The position numbers were made by a program, and so were the translations under genes. Below are positions 1-13,697 of a DNA stretch of 64,000 bases, piece after piece (position 1 is the first letter of the stretch; each line of letters opens with the position of its first letter). Source of the stretch: Aquatica leii (taxonomy: Eukaryota > Arthropoda > Insecta > Coleoptera > Lampyridae). The stretch covers positions 83,208,520 through 83,272,519 of the forward strand of contig CM069432.1 of the NCBI GenBank assembly GCA_035610365.1, written 5' to 3'. The notes under the pieces were generated by a model that was given only the letters and a program-made list of their open reading frames with translations, was not told the DNA's origin and did not search any database.

Positions 1-783
1 AAAATTAATACAATACGACAATTATACCTACAAAACTTAGCCATTTTTTCATTTAAATATCAAAATATACTTGATTTTTCAATACATTCACAAGGCACAT
101 CCAAAGTAAAAATGTAATTTTGCCAAATAGAACTAAAACTAGCTCACATAGACATGCGAGTTATTTATGCTCGAAATTATATATCATGCCATTACCCTTA
201 AAACAATGTAGATCATTAAACATATTTAAACTTAAAGTAAAGTTTTGGTTAAAAAAGCTGCCGTTTGATTTTTATGACGAACTTACACACTCTTCATAAC
301 AAATATACCAAAATGAAAAAAGTTAAGTAAAAATATTTACCAATACCATATGTATTCAATAGTACGTTCGGTACATTTTTGATATGGTTCCGTATTATGC
401 CACACACAAGCCTAAGCTCATGTGGCACATATTATAATATTATGCAATGCAATGGAATTAAATAAAATAAATAGAAAATAAAATAAATTTGTATGAGTTT
501 TGTGTTTGAGGTTGTTTTTTGTCTGTGTTATACTATTGTTGAATATAATATTTCTACATCTTCATTTTTATTCTTCTTCTTTTTCTTCAATAAATTACTG
601 CCATTTTTTTTATTATTTAACATAAATGATAGTGTAGTGACACACAAGCGATATTGTTTCACTAAGCTTGTCGTATTATGTTGTCTGCATTTTTGTGCTG
701 CCAACATCGCAAACGTCAATATTCGTTCGTTAGTGTAGTTACGTAATTGGCGAAAAAAGCTCTAGTGTGGAAAAATAAAAACT
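1..783. other. AT-rich noncoding stretch
   Basis: I see no gene here. Short ORFs in the 490-740 region run through T-rich, low-complexity DNA and look like chance. There is no recognisable repeat or motif cluster before the dispersed repeat that begins near 784. Confidence 0.6.
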
Positions 784-938
784 AGAAATCCACATAAAAG
801 TAAGTGTTCAAAGTTAATTATTATATTAGAACGAGTATGCGACAGGTGGAAAAGTCATTTAAAAACTCTTAAAATTCAGTTAGAATTGAATAAAACGATA
901 TTAAAGTAAATGTCAAATTTGACAGATTTAGTAATAAA
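784..938 (-). repeat. Dispersed repeat A, copy 1
   Basis: This stretch is a clear reverse-complement match to 27349-27500. Shared landmarks are a 12-base palindrome GTCAAATTTGAC, the string AACGAGTATG, and the end AGAAATCCACATAAAAGTAA. The match stops a few bases before the small element that begins at 947. It has no coding capacity and is probably a non-autonomous DNA transposon or a fragment of one. The family is unknown. Confidence 0.7.
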
Positions 939-946
939 TGAACTAT

Positions 947-1520
947 AGTCCTCGCAATTTTACTTTCGATGCACGTCATTAACGTCAGTGACGTAGTTAT
1001 TCAACCATGTTGTCGGTATTATCATGTAAACTTACTGTTTTGGTACATTCTTAATATTACATTGCGAATTACGTTTTCATTAAATGTTTCTACATTCGTA
1101 ACTGGTGTACTACGCTTACGTTTTAAGGAGATCTAAGGACCTCGTTGTTAGCAACCGCTGTACTTACAGAAATAACTGTAGAATATATGTATGTATTACC
1201 ACAATTTAAATATTATGTAAAAGGGTACCTCTCGCACAGCATTTACTGATATCAATGGACCGGCATTATCTCGTTCAATCTCACAATAGTACAGTTTTGT
1301 ATCAAAAATAATTATAAAAAACAATGAGCACTTTGACATAAAAAACACAAATTAAATTTGACAGATGCCAACAACGCTGCAACTGTAGTAAGCACACCAA
1401 CAACGTGACAAAAAAGAATTCTATAAGACAATTCGGTATTTATTTAATTTTTGCTATAAATAGGGTGGTATGAATTTTACGTCATTAATGACGTGCATCG
1501 AAAGTTGAATTGCGAGGACT
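947..1520. mobile_element. MITE-like element with about 40-bp inverted ends
   Basis: The two ends are inverted copies that begin AGTCCTCGCAATT and continue with ACTTTCGATGCACGTCATTAA, with a few mismatches and one short gap. The element is about 575 bp and has no ORF of note. The left flank is TA and the right flank TT, so a TA target duplication with one later change is possible but not shown. This fits a non-autonomous Tc1/mariner-like element, although the family is inferred only from structure. Confidence 0.7.
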
Positions 1521-1629
1521 TTACCAACATTATATTTCTGACGTTTTTTTTATGTTTTCAAAAAAAAATATATATAATTTTACAAAAGGTTGTACAAAAA
1601 ATAATGTACATTACTCTCATCAAAAATTT

Positions 1630-1697
1630 CATAGCATAACTCACACGAAACGCTCGGCCTTTCGGTCTCGCATCACGTTAGCGTTTGTTATGCTATG
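1630..1697. repeat. Imperfect stem-loop of 68 bases
   Basis: CATAGCATAAC (1630-1640) pairs with GTTATGCTATG (1687-1697). AAACGCT (1648-1654) then pairs with AGCGTTT (1680-1686), leaving a one-sided 7-base bulge. The loop is GC-richer than its surroundings. It lies just outside the small element ending at 1520 and may be the end of another foldback element. No function can be assigned. Confidence 0.6.
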
Positions 1698-1699
1698 AC

Positions 1700-4050
1700 G
1701 TACTTTCCGACGCTTACTACGTAAATTATTATTAAATTTAGCAATCTGAATCTTGTCACGTTTATGAAACTTTAATTTAGAATAACATATTCTATCAATA
1801 AGTGACGTATAACACAAACTGCATAAACAACAAAATTATTTCCTTATATTGATGCCTATGTTTGTTTCTTTTTTAGAAATAAACATTTTTCGACCATTTC
1901 TAGACAATTAAAGTCGTTACAAAATTTTTCTTTTATACTTTAGTTGTTATATTAAGTTGTTTTATAATTATTTTTATAGTTTTTTACGCATTTGTTTCTA
2001 ACACAATAATTATGTTTTGTTTTAGTTTAGCAAAAAGTTTAAATTACAGTAAAAAAAAATTGCAGTTCTTCTGTGTATTAATACATTCAAACTACAAACA
2101 GAAACAGTTGCGTAAAACTATAGGTAAACTATGCTGATAATGAGGAGCACACCATTATTTAATGTTAAAAATGGTTTAGCTTATCTGGTTACAATTAAAA
2201 GTTTAAACGTACCGCAAGCAACTAACGCTTGACAATCGCATAATACTACAATTTTGAGAAAATATGTATATAAAAAGTGACACATATCTTATTATGCGTA
2301 AAAATGCTATGAAACGCGGACGTTATTATTTTAGAAATGCTAAGAGTATTTTATACTTGTTTAGAACTTGTTTAACAGTAAGTAAGAACACATTAAATAT
2401 GTAGTTATGAAAAGATGCAGTAATGGTTTTATTGTTTGAGTAGCAGATTAGCATAGTTTTTATTTACGGTTTCTTTGTGATAATGTCTTTTTGCACAGAT
2501 TTAAATAAATTTAGGCAATTTTAAGAATTAATGTTTACTTCAAATGGTTTCATTACGGTGCAAAGAAGTCGTCTTGTGTTTTAACCACAATTACAACAGT
2601 TATTATTGTAAAACAGTAACAGTTTTTTATTTATTTCTACTATTGTAACTAATTTAAATTAAGAAAATTGAAAAGTTGCAATTATTATGAAATTTTAAAG
2701 AGTGTTTGGTTATTTTTTACTTATAAATAACCTAACATTTTAAAAATTGATGCAGTCGATAAAATGAATAATATTGATACAGACTACTAAAGATACAGTT
2801 TATCATTTTCTTAATTTTGTTAAAGATATTTTGAGTAAAATGTCTCAAAGTATTGATTAATGGTCTACAATTTACACAGTGTGAAAACTTGGATACTATT
2901 CCTAATTATTAAAAATTTATTCAACAGCTGTATTTATTAAAAAATATCACTCAACTTAAATGATTATTATAAAAACAAACAAAATTGAAGAAAGTATTAT
3001 TCTTATTTTAATTTACAGTTATCGATTATTTTTGTTTTGAATAAAAAAAAATAATATTTTATTTTTTGTTATCTAATTTATATTTAAGATACATATGTTC
3101 ATTTTGTGTTTATTTCTGATACATTAAAAAAAAGGAATCAACATTAATTAGTGCTTTAAACCTGTTGATGATTCAATTCGCCACTGTATAAGATATTAAA
3201 AGAACGGAAGACAACTATGCTATAAAGTTACATGACATTTGACTATATATACAACGACAGGAATAAATTTGGACTGATTTAATCATCGGCCAACACTAGA
3301 CCTAATATAGTCTGGTTTTTAATCGTTTACATCACAGAGTTTTTGAACAACCTACTTATTAATTTAGTCTTTTTAATCCTCCTTTAATTTGATTTAGTGC
3401 TCTCTATCGGTAAAAGCACCAAACACATTTTTGTTTAACCTTGGTTTTTGCGTTAGTGTCTTAACCTTACTTCGTATTTGTGTGAAAACTGAAAACTGTG
3501 TGAATGTGCAAATAAGTTCAAACCTCAACTACACTTTGTGGTTTTCGGGCAATTTCAAGTTTAATGCAGTTGAATAAAAAACGGCGCCGGCAGTAGTTAA
3601 AGAAAAGAATTATTTGTAAACGAAGAATTGATAGTCGAATATGTTTACATCGTTCTTTTAGTAGAGCAATTATCCATACAATGTTGCCATTAATAGAAAA
3701 AAATCCCGATGTTTGTCTCGACCAAGCACTGGCAATCAATATTGGCCCAATTCTGGTTATCCATGAGCAACCATTTAAGAAGTTTGCTCATAGTATACAA
3801 TCAACAGCTGTTTCTCGACCGATACTGAAATTCACGATTCGCTGTGCAAATGTCATAAATATAAGTTGTCAATATTGCATCAATTTTATAGGTTATACAT
3901 TATGTTATTTGATTTCGTAACTTTATTAAAACTTTAATCAATTTTATAGTGTAAATAGTATTTATATTTACATATAAAGAGTGCAAATAACAGTGATGAT
4001 TGTAGCAGTGGTAGTAATAGTAATAATTATTTCAACAGTTTTAATTGTAT
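1700..4050. other. AT-rich noncoding stretch
   Basis: Long A and T runs and scattered stops in all frames. No ORF has a recognisable product and no clear repeat was seen. The small ORFs near 3520-3920 on both strands overlap each other and look like chance. Confidence 0.6.
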
Positions 4051-4051
4051 A

Positions 4052-4892
4052 CAGGGTGGGCCATTGAAAAGGAAACGCCCCCGTTTTGGGACATTTAGAC
4101 TATTTTCTTAAAGAAATGCTCGGGCAGATCAGTTCTTAATTTTTAGGGGACAACTTTTGATGTCAAACGTGACATTCACACATTAACCCCCTTAACAAAA
4201 AAAATTAAATAAGCAAAGAGAGTTGAGCGATTCACATTTGAAGCATCTTTTAATTCTTTATGCGAAAGCATGGCCAACGTTTGTTTTATTAAATTATTTT
4301 CGTTTCCATAAAAATTAACTAATTTGGGGGTGTTGTTTAGAAAAAATCCTAAAACACTCTACCTTTGACTTTTTAAACGCCATCTTTTGATGTCAAGTTT
4401 GGCTTTGTTAGGTCAACCCCCTAGTCCTAACAAAAACAATAAATTACGGCAAGGTGGTCAAGTTACCCTTATTTTAAAGGTTTTTTAATTCTCTATGAGA
4501 GTGTATGATTGTTTTTAAATTTATAAAAATTTTAAAATTGCAAGAAAAAAAATAAAACAACAAAATTCAACGTTAGAAGATTTTTTTATTAGTTCAACAA
4601 ATACTCAAATTATGCACTACCGACTTCCATACATATAAATTCTGCTCAAAACGTTTCCTTGCATTTTAGAGGATTTGGGGCGTAATTTGGCGGCATTTTT
4701 AAATAAAGTGTCGACGCAAGTTACGTAAGTTTTACTTTTTTTTTGCTGTCGCATAGAAATACTCTTCAAATAAAGGGTTGCTCGACCCACTTTCCATATT
4801 TAAAATTCTTGAGTTAGCGGTTGCTGGAGCTAGGAGGTTGATGTCAACTTTGACATCAAAAGTTGTCTCCCAAAAATCAAGAATCGACTTGT
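4052..4892. mobile_element. Non-autonomous TA-flanked element with inverted and direct subterminal repeats
   Basis: The left end is TA followed by CAGGGTGGGCCATTGAAAAG, a typical Tc1/mariner-like terminus. A subterminal block with GACAACTTTTGATGTCAA near 4148 is repeated directly near 4380 and returns inverted at about 4835-4880, where it reads TTGACATCAAAAGTTGTCTC. The outermost right terminus is not recognisable. Just beyond lies a direct duplication of AATCGACTTGT. There is no transposase. It is most likely a decayed mariner-like non-autonomous copy. Confidence 0.6.
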
Positions 4893-5910
4893 AAATCGAC
4901 TTGTTAAAAATTATAATTATTAATATATATCTATTAACAATGATGAACGTAAATACAAATCTTTATAAACTAGTTAGTTACGAGCTGTATACTAGATTTA
5001 TTTAATCAAAAATATACCAACAATAATTCTGTATTATAATAAAAACAATGCAAATTTTGGCTGCTTTAGAAACTTTTTTAAAATCATTCATTTTAATATA
5101 TATCTTTGCTGTTCTTAAAAACATTATACCAGTCACTCGCTCGTTCTCACATGCAAACACATTTATTAGTTTATTGTAGTTTGTTAGTGTGAAAGTAAGT
5201 GTAGGGAATCGAGGTAAGTAGATTTTAATGAAAATCAAAAATTGTTAGATTTATTCAAAGTAATTGCTTAGGGCGAGATTAATGAAACTGCTTGCTGCAT
5301 CTCAAAAATTTTTACTACAATAATTGCCCCGGCATAGCTACAGCAGCAATATTCAAAAGTTAACAGAGTAATCCGTGCGGGATGCAGACTGAATTTAAGT
5401 TTAACGGAATCTTTCAGGTGTGTAAAAGGTTAATAGTTTTCTTTTAGCTTGTTGTATCAGCAACTTATAAATTTGAAAGAATAATAGTTGACGTTAATTA
5501 AAATAGATTTATTTTTTAATCAATAATTTAATTTTAGATGTCATTCAAATAAAATTTGGGGACTCAGCAAAAAACAAGAATTTGTCTTTCACAGTCGTGG
5601 CATTCTTACCAAACGCAAGTGATAGAGATGGTGGTAGTCGTCAACTCAAAAAAAAAAAACATTTTATTAAACCTCTTAAATTTTTTATTTCATATATATT
5701 TTATAATTAAATAATCTATGTTTAATTAGTACCAAACAAAATCCATGTAGTCAAAAGTATTGAAGTATTTTATTTTTATTATTTTTCATTTAATATGACT
5801 ACATGATTATTTATTTTGTTTTTAGCAAATAAAATTTGTTGTATGTAAAATATTGCAAGAAAGAAACGTTATTTTATCTTAACTGCTGTATAATTACCAA
5901 CATTGTATAA
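4893..5910. other. Noncoding stretch
   Basis: No recognisable gene. The ORF on the minus strand near 5000-5240 has no domain I know and is AT-rich. A short run of A residues lies near 5650. Confidence 0.5.
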
Positions 5911-6031
5911 TTCTTGGTTACCACGCATGACCTATACTTAGTTGTCACGTATAGCTAATTCTTGGTTGACACTCTTGGCTCATACTTAGTTGCCATGCTT
6001 GACCGATACTTGATTGCCATGCTTGGCATGG
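5911..6031. repeat. Minisatellite, 24-bp unit, five copies
   Basis: Five consecutive units begin at 5911 (25 bases), 5936, 5960, 5984 and 6008 (24 bases each). They share the pattern ACTTAGTTGCCATGCTTGAC, and the last two units are the most alike. The array is GC-richer than its flanks. A minus-strand ORF across it is a by-product of the repeat. Confidence 0.8.
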
Positions 6032-7141
6032 CGGTATCATTTGCGGTCTTAGCCAGTACTGGTCCAGTCACATTTATTATCTTTGGCCGATAGTTATATA
6101 CTGGCCGCCAGTTCTCATCCAGTAGTAGGTTACTCATCATTCTTTGTATGGGTAAGTGTTCACAGTTTCTACCGTTTAATAATTCGTTAGAAACATTTCT
6201 AAAAGTGTGGGTATAGTGAAATCGTATCTAAATTATATTAGACCAAACTTTGATTGTTCAGCGTAATCAAACATAAATATTACAATACGTTTGGCTACAG
6301 TTGTTGTATCTGTTTAGTAGCAACTTCTATCAAACATATTGTTATAACCTACATCAATCAAATGTCACGATCGCAAATTGCTATAAACAACTTTAAAATA
6401 AACTAACGTACAAGAAGCTAGAATTTGTAGTCAAACAGACACGAGCTACGATAACAAAGAAAATATGGCTGTTACAAAAAAGAGATATCTTAAACTTTGC
6501 AAATCCTAATTGAATAATGTTATATTTCTAATAATTTAAAACGATTTATCAAATAAAAATAGTATTAGATTATGCATTTTTTGAAAGATCAACATGTGAT
6601 GGAAGACAAAATGAATGGATCGACTTTTTGATATTTTTGGAGTATCTTAAGTAATTCAAAATCAATTGAAAGTTTGTATAATAATACTTATTGTTGTTTC
6701 TCGTGAGGAATAAAAAAACTTTCTTTTTATTTCTACTTGTGCTTATTTTAAAAATGTTTTTCAGTTTTTCCTTTCTTTTACAATTTTTTTTAATAAAATA
6801 GATATTGTTTTATTTGTTCAACAACAACATAATTGTGTTTTTGATGGCTCAGTGAATGAAGTGCAGGTTTGGTTGATTGCGAACAGAATCATTTGAACCA
6901 GCTAGAATGATCAACCCTCTGTTATAAAAAAATACAAATTGCTATATTTGTTTTAACTGTTGTAGAGTTTATTGCATCAACTTTTTTTGTTGGTTATCAT
7001 CTTTAGACGACTTCTCGTTGTTAGTGTAAATTAAACTTTCTACGAATCTGTAGTTTGTTAACTGGCTTCTAAATTGTTTAGTGTTTTACTTTGAACTTAA
7101 TCTCAAATCTGCAAAGCAACAGTCAATCTGTATTTTTTTAA
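6032..7141. other. Noncoding stretch
   Basis: No gene seen. Around 6845-6910 a stretch faintly resembles a tRNA A box but lacks a convincing B box and cloverleaf, so I do not call a tRNA or SINE. Confidence 0.5.
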
Positions 7142-8672
7142 GTTCTGTTCCCCAAGTAGCAAAAATCAGTTACAAAACGGTTGTAAAACTCTCTTGCAAC
7201 TATGGTTTCAGTAAGGTATTTAGTTACAGAATAGTTGCTGAGTCTTTCCTGACACGTTGTCAATACCGGATTTGGTCAGTTGCAAGGCAACTGCAGTAAT
7301 ATTATAACCGTTTTACAACGTGTCTGAAACCGTTGCAATTACTACTTTGTAACTGTTTTGCAGCGTTGCTATAACGGTTTTTTACAAATCATGTTTACCT
7401 ATTCTGCATCGTTTCTGTAATGGTTTATCATCACGGTTTTGTAATTGATTTGTAACATTGTAGTTACCGTTTACAGCAACTGCTATGTAACTGTTTTGAA
7501 AACATGCTTATTACTATTATTTGAAACTACTTTATAACCGCGTTGTTAAGCAACTTATCCAAGATTTTAGTTACTAACTGCATCATAAAGATTAAAACAA
7601 AATTAGAGATAAAAATATATTAATAAAAAGATACAGATATATAAAAAGTTATAATAAATGTACATTATTTAAATTTTTATAGTTTCTTCTAGAACTAAAT
7701 TCAAACAAAAAAGATATAATACCTAAAAGAATTTTTACATCTGTTGCAGGTAGGTACCAGTAAACAGGTTTTTACTGCAAATTTTCAAGAAAAGCGGATT
7801 ATGTCTATTATTTATAAATTTTGTAAATAGTAAATGCATAAATTTTGTTAAGAGAAAAATGTCTTTGTGTTAAAAGACCATGGCGGATTAAGATATCCCT
7901 CAGATGTTATAGTTTAATGCGTCTACGTAATTCTTAGTTAAATATATGTATTAGGCTACAAACGCACATGTGCAATTATAATCGGTTCAATGATCATAAT
8001 CTCGACTGGTTTTTTTAAAGATTATAGGTGTTCGCAATGGCGATCTAATTTACACGTTCTGATCACTATGTGTAATATTGTAATGTCCTTGCAATCAAAT
8101 TCTATTTTATCCTAGAAGAAAATAAAATCAATTTAAAATTTGCTTACTTATAATTGGCAACTAATTCTTCAACGTTGATTAAATTAGAAACAGTAGTTTA
8201 AATGCACGATTAAAATTATAGTAATATAATATACCAATAATTGTACTTACGTAGTTTTGAATTAGAAACACTTAATAATATAATTAGATAATATAATGAT
8301 AATGGACTATGTGTCTTATAAAAATCTCGTAAAATGCACTTCTTCTGTTGCTGTTTGAACGTATAGATTAACACTGTAGTGTAGTTTTAGAAATTCACAC
8401 TTGTAACCGAAGTTTCAAGACTGTTACACTCGAAACCGAAATGAAGGTTTTAATGCCACTAAATTGACACTGTAGTTACATAAGGGTATAAGAAAAAAGT
8501 TATAACCATAGTTGTAAAATGGTTATTTCTGTAATAGATTTAAAACCTCAGTAAATTACGAAAGTTGCTGCTACGTTGCTGCAACGGTTTATTTACCATG
8601 GTGCTAATGTTACTAATTTGCAACTGGTTACAACGTAACCACGGTTACAAAATGTTGCTTGGGTCTGTTCTA
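7142..8672. mobile_element. Foldback-like element built of degenerate GTAACCGTTGCAA repeats
   Basis: Both ends (about 7142-7560 and 8480-8672) are filled with degenerate ~20-bp units centred on GTAAC/GTTGCAA and their reverse complement. The outer borders are weakly inverted: CTGTTCCCCAAGTAGCA on the left and TTGCTTGGGTCTGTTC on the right. The roughly 900-bp middle is plain AT-rich DNA with no transposase. This layout resembles foldback elements, whose long inverted repeats are made of short tandem units. The exact borders are uncertain. Confidence 0.45.
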
Positions 8673-11600
8673 AATAACAATCCGTTAATCGTAGTGAGGA
8701 GTCGCGGTGTTACACTGGCTCGTAGTGTCGGTCGATTTACTACATGAAAATAATATTTTTGTATTATAAATAGAATAATGCTGTACAATTAAAAAAAACA
8801 ATTTTTAACTTTGCGTTACGTAAACGTGAGTTTTAATAAATACAGCTAACGTACACTTTATCAATTTGTACCTTTTAAAATTAATTAGAGTTTATTAACG
8901 TTAATTGTATAAATTCATGTTTTTTTTTTGAAATGATGTATATGCATCGAATCAATTTACAAAAATAATAATAAATAACTAGTTTAGTTCAAACAGAATA
9001 ATGTAATTTTACGTAACTAATTTAAACGTACAAATATGAACAGCATCTTAATATACATATATTGCAATTTACAGCAAGTAAATTTCTAGCATTGACATTA
9101 TATTTAAATAGTACAACAAATACTAACTGTAAGATATTTAAGCATTTAATTACTAAAGTATAAATTACGTATGTTAGTACGCAACACAGATTGTAATTAA
9201 AATGATCATTTTGCAGATGATGAAAGTAGTTGTAAATACTGGTCTTATTATAGGCATTTATGTAGCATTGCTTTATATTATATTCATTACTTTACATTTT
9301 TTTCTATACTTTTTTTATTACATTTTTCATTAGATTAAAAATAAAAGTAAATAAGTAAACGTGTAGCAGCGCAGATGGCAAACTAAAATTGTATCTTAAA
9401 AGATGTACAGCTACATTTTGAAGAAATGAATGAAAAGGTATATTTGTGTACTTAATTAAATCTTATGTGTGTACTGTTAAACGGATTGTCTGTTTGATTC
9501 AATTATTTTGAAATATATATATGTATATATGATCCAGCAGTTGGCAATGTACTCATCGACGTGTGTTGATGATTATTACAAATAACACCGTATTCCAGCT
9601 GTTCCTGTTTCATCTGCTCACGCAACATCTCTTAATGTATTCGAATAATGACAATATATGCCGTCATCGCTAACCTACCTGTACAATTAGTTGATTGTGA
9701 CTAAACATCTGCTAGATTAAGGACACCACGCTTTCATCATTTAAAATATATAACTTACATCTTTCACAAATTTAGTATACGGTTATAGTGTATTATTAAA
9801 TAAAAATCTATTATCCAATGGTTGTGTATTTATTTGCAGTTATGATTTAAAATCTTCATATTGCTAGAAATTATTTATATTAAAATTAATGTATTTTTTA
9901 AAAGTAGTTTATAAGTGTAAAACAGAAAAGGTACAGCATTAAATTATTGCTTTAAAAATAAAGATAAGTAACAACGTTTTGGTGTAATATTTGATAAAAA
10001 CTAGTTATAACAAATAAACAAATTTTAAATTTTTTTATATTTATATATTTATTTCTTGTTAATTATTATTATTTACACAACCGTTAACACTAATAAATTA
10101 GTAGTTAATAACCGTGACAATAAGATTTATTAATAAATAGTAAAAAAATATAAATAAAAATAAAGATTGTTCTTCCAAAACATTATTTTAAGATACTCAA
10201 TGTATAATTTTTTTTTTGTTAAATAAAGTGGTCTTATGTGTGGACACGCTCTAGTTTCAATTTCGTTACTTCAAAACACGCAAATGCAAATGTGAATTAT
10301 TTATTAAGATATTTAATATATTTTTATTTATACTTTTTAGATATCAAGCATGTTGTATTAATTTGTTTATAAAATTTCTTCTAATAATATACGTTTAAGA
10401 ATGTTTTAAGACCGCCAATGCAGAAAAACATCAAAAAAGTATTAAAGTTAAATAATCTAGTTATTTTGTGCAATTAAATTAATTGACTAACTATTAGATA
10501 ATTCGTATTTGTTTGTGTTTATCAGCTTAAAATATAAATAGAGTTAGTACTACAATAATTACGTTTTGTCTTTAGTAGTTATTTATACACAGGGTTTTTA
10601 TACCAACAGTGTAACTTTTTATATTATTTAATAAAACTCTTAATAATTAATATTGGTTATAAGAAATCTCTTACCTATTTAAATAATAAATCGTTATGTT
10701 ACTGTTATTATCTAGGGTTTACTACGATGATATTATAACGTTTACAACACATTTTTTTATATTATTTATAATGCAACTTGTAATATGCGCAACAGCACTC
10801 TAATATAGACTGCATATTCAAATCTTATAATGTTTAATAGAAAGTGTTAAACGTTTGTAATATATTTCTAATTAAGTTGTAATATTGGTTTTCTTTTGTA
10901 TAAGAGCATATATAGAAATAAAATGCATTATACAATTTAGCTAATTCTATCAAATAACAAAAAAATATATACAACACATAGATTTATTATAAAAGTACGT
11001 ATGCGTTGAAATTTAAGCATACCTAGAACAATACATTGTGCACCTATAGTTTTCAAAACAAGGCCAACAAACACAATCAACCTTCTTAGTGAACCGTTTA
11101 CTTTACGTTTGATATGACAAAATAATTAATTATTTGCTGAATTTTCTTAACGCATTTTTTTTATGTTTACATTTTTCATGCAGGAAATCAATATTCTGTT
11201 GTTTAATAAACGCACAAGATTCCATAGTATTTTGGTTGTAACTAAACGTCTAAATAATAATAATGAATACAATAAATAATAAATAACACACTAACCATAA
11301 ATACTGACAAACTAAAATAAACTAATAACGGCATTAACTTGTATAATACAGCACCAAATTCTTATAGCAGCGTTTTGTATTTGATAATAAACGAGTCACA
11401 ACAGTCAGAATTGCAGAGTTGTAAAATCTGTAGCGTACGACTATTTATTCTCTTGTATAATATTTCCAATAACAACAAAAAAGATTTTGTAGTAGTTTTA
11501 AAACAATGTCTTTAATGATCTTAAAATTGTCTCAAAATAATATTTCTTATAACAGTAGAATTCGCATACTTTTTATAATAATACAGCATTATTGCTGGTA

Positions 11601-12800
11601 TATTGTATCAATAGCTCTTGTATAATATTAGAGTACGCGTAATTTGTAAAGGACCTGTAAGCGGTTACTTAATTTAGGGGTTGTTAGTTTAGTTATTTAT
11701 AAGTAAAATAGTTTTTGTTTGCTTACGTAGACTTTCATTTGAGATTGTATAATGTAACTGTTAGTTTTAGCATTAGTTAGACAATAGTTCGTACGTAGGT
11801 ACCGTATTACCTCGATAAGGTCTTAATTAGTCTTCGTTTTTTGTTATTCCACACTACAGTAAGGAGAAATTTACAATTAGTTGTTAGTCATACAATTATA
11901 TTTAAAGTAAAATTTCAGAAGTACTGTAAAGTGTACGATATCAACTATTAAACTTATTTAGTTCTGTAAGTTTCAGCCATAACACCTGAGTTAGTATCGT
12001 CCTATCTTGACATAGATAAACTAACTTGATCCATTACAGCTGCGTCTAATACCTACCCAATTTCTGATGGATTGTCTTGAAGTTCAGGACTGCCGAGCGT
12101 TCTAGTTACCAATATACGTATAATTCCCGATAACACAACTGACCCTTTTAATGTAGTTAACAAATGTCAGTGTAGTTCCAATTCTTTCTACATCACTAGT
12201 ACTTTGTGGATTTATGTCCATTAGCCATATGTGGCGTGCTAAAGACTTTGTGTATAACCTCATTGTTATTAGTTTATTTTTTTAGATTTATTATTTTGTT
12301 CAGCGGCGTTCCGGATTTTCCTTTTTTTTGGCTTTAAATACTTATGTTATAACAATAACTCACCCTTTTTTTTCTTACTTAACTAAAACTTCCTCGTTTG
12401 CGTGATTACGTTTAACTCCAGTACAAGTCCTTAACTTTGGCTTAGACTACGAATTAAGATTAAGATTATGAAAAATCGTTAAGAATATGTTAAAAAATGT
12501 ACAAATGAAGAAAAATCAAGAAAAACGGTTCCATCAAATCATAAAAGAGATAAAACAAAATTACCAAGAAAGGTAAAATACAAATATGAGTTGGGGCTTA
12601 AACAGAAGACCATTGAACGATCTTTTTAAACAGAGAGATAAACTTTGATTAATATTATTAAGTAGTTATGTATTTTTTGTACATTGTAATCTTATTAATT
12701 TTTTATTAAGTAGAATAAAGTTATAGACGTTTGTAAAAATTGTACATGAAATCACAACAAAATATTTAATCACCTATTAAAATTAAAATTTTAGCAAAAA
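8673..12800. other. Long AT-rich noncoding stretch
   Basis: Roughly 4 kb without any recognisable coding sequence, inverted repeat or motif cluster. Homopolymer A and T runs are frequent. I see nothing that supports a feature. Confidence 0.55.
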
Positions 12801-13080
12801 TTTAAATTTGTAAATTAGTGTAAGTAAGTAAGTAATAAGTAGTTATGTTAATGGAGCAACGACTGAATTCCCATCTGATATTTCTAATTCTACGTTGTCT
12901 GCTTTGTCAGAAGAACAGGGAATACAAAACGATCCACTTTGCGCGCATGAGCACATACTGCAGCTCAGTTTCGTTTGTCACTTCAATGAATCTAGTTTGT
13001 ATACTTTGCTTTTTGATTTATGCTCGGGTTTGGTTGCAAGAAAAGTAAGACTTTACGACTTAATGTTCACCAAAATATAA
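12801..13080 (+). other. Unrecognised open frame of about 80 codons
   Basis: A plus-strand frame is open from about 12816 to a stop at 13078, with methionines inside (one at 12895). Its composition (NGATTEF near the start, LSEEQG in the middle) is less biased than most ORFs here, but I recognise no domain. It ends just before the minus-strand transposase scrap at 13067-13458, so it may be another piece of the same decayed element. It could equally be chance. Confidence 0.2.
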
Positions 13081-13458
13081 TTTTACCTTTCATAGAAGGT
13101 GTTCGCTTCTCCTTAATATGGAAATCATAGATAAATGTCTTAATATAATGTTTTTCTCTTCCTACAAGCTTGTATTTCTTTTTCTTAGATGGCTTCTTCT
13201 TTCGAGTCGACAAAGAAATTGATGGTTCGGCATCAGAGGTCTTAGATTTGTTTACAATTATTTTGTGCATCTTTTCAGATATGTCAATGTCATGACGCGG
13301 TGTTTGTAGATGGTGATTGAAATGTGCAATTTTTGATTATAGTCTACATACTCGGCTACCCTCTTCATAAAAGTCACAACGTTGTCAATAATCTCACGTG
13401 CTTGCTTATGTATCACTTTGACTTTTTTGTTAAACGTTACATAGGTTGCCAAATCCAT
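13067..13458 (-). pseudogene. N-terminal scrap of a mariner-superfamily-type transposase
   Basis: Two overlapping minus-strand frames (13458-13258, then 13270-13067) read as one damaged N-terminal domain. The first begins MDLATYVTFNKK and contains AREIIDNVVTFMKRVAEY. The second is a basic stretch with STRKKKPSKKKKYK followed by a helix ending in the KRTPSMKGK region. This order matches from memory an N-terminal helix-turn-helix region found in many insect IS630/Tc1-like proteins (AREII.NV..FM..EAE, then a basic linker and a TLKKL-like helix). A frame change lies near 13260-13285. No catalytic domain follows. The family assignment is from memory only. Confidence 0.4.
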
Positions 13459-13697
13459 GTTGTTCTATTAAGTAATTTAATTAAAAATAAAAATGCTACT
13501 GCAGCGGTAATATACTATATGTGTTTAAGTTTTATTTTACATTTGGATATAAATATACGTCTTATTACGTTATAAATAATATATAAATATTAGACAATAA
13601 TGGCTTTACTTGCAAAATTGCCTTCAAAAAGACACTTTAGTACTAAGCAAAATTTAAAAACTTAAGCAAATAACACAAATTGTACAACAAAAGCAAT

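Noticed and set aside
493-738. Opposed ORFs of 81 and 63 codons
   Set aside because: They lie over a T-rich low-complexity tract, overlap each other on opposite strands and have no known domain.
6845-6910. tRNA- or SINE-like stretch with GGCTCAGTG
   Set aside because: Only an A-box-like word; no proper B box, no cloverleaf and no terminator T-run.
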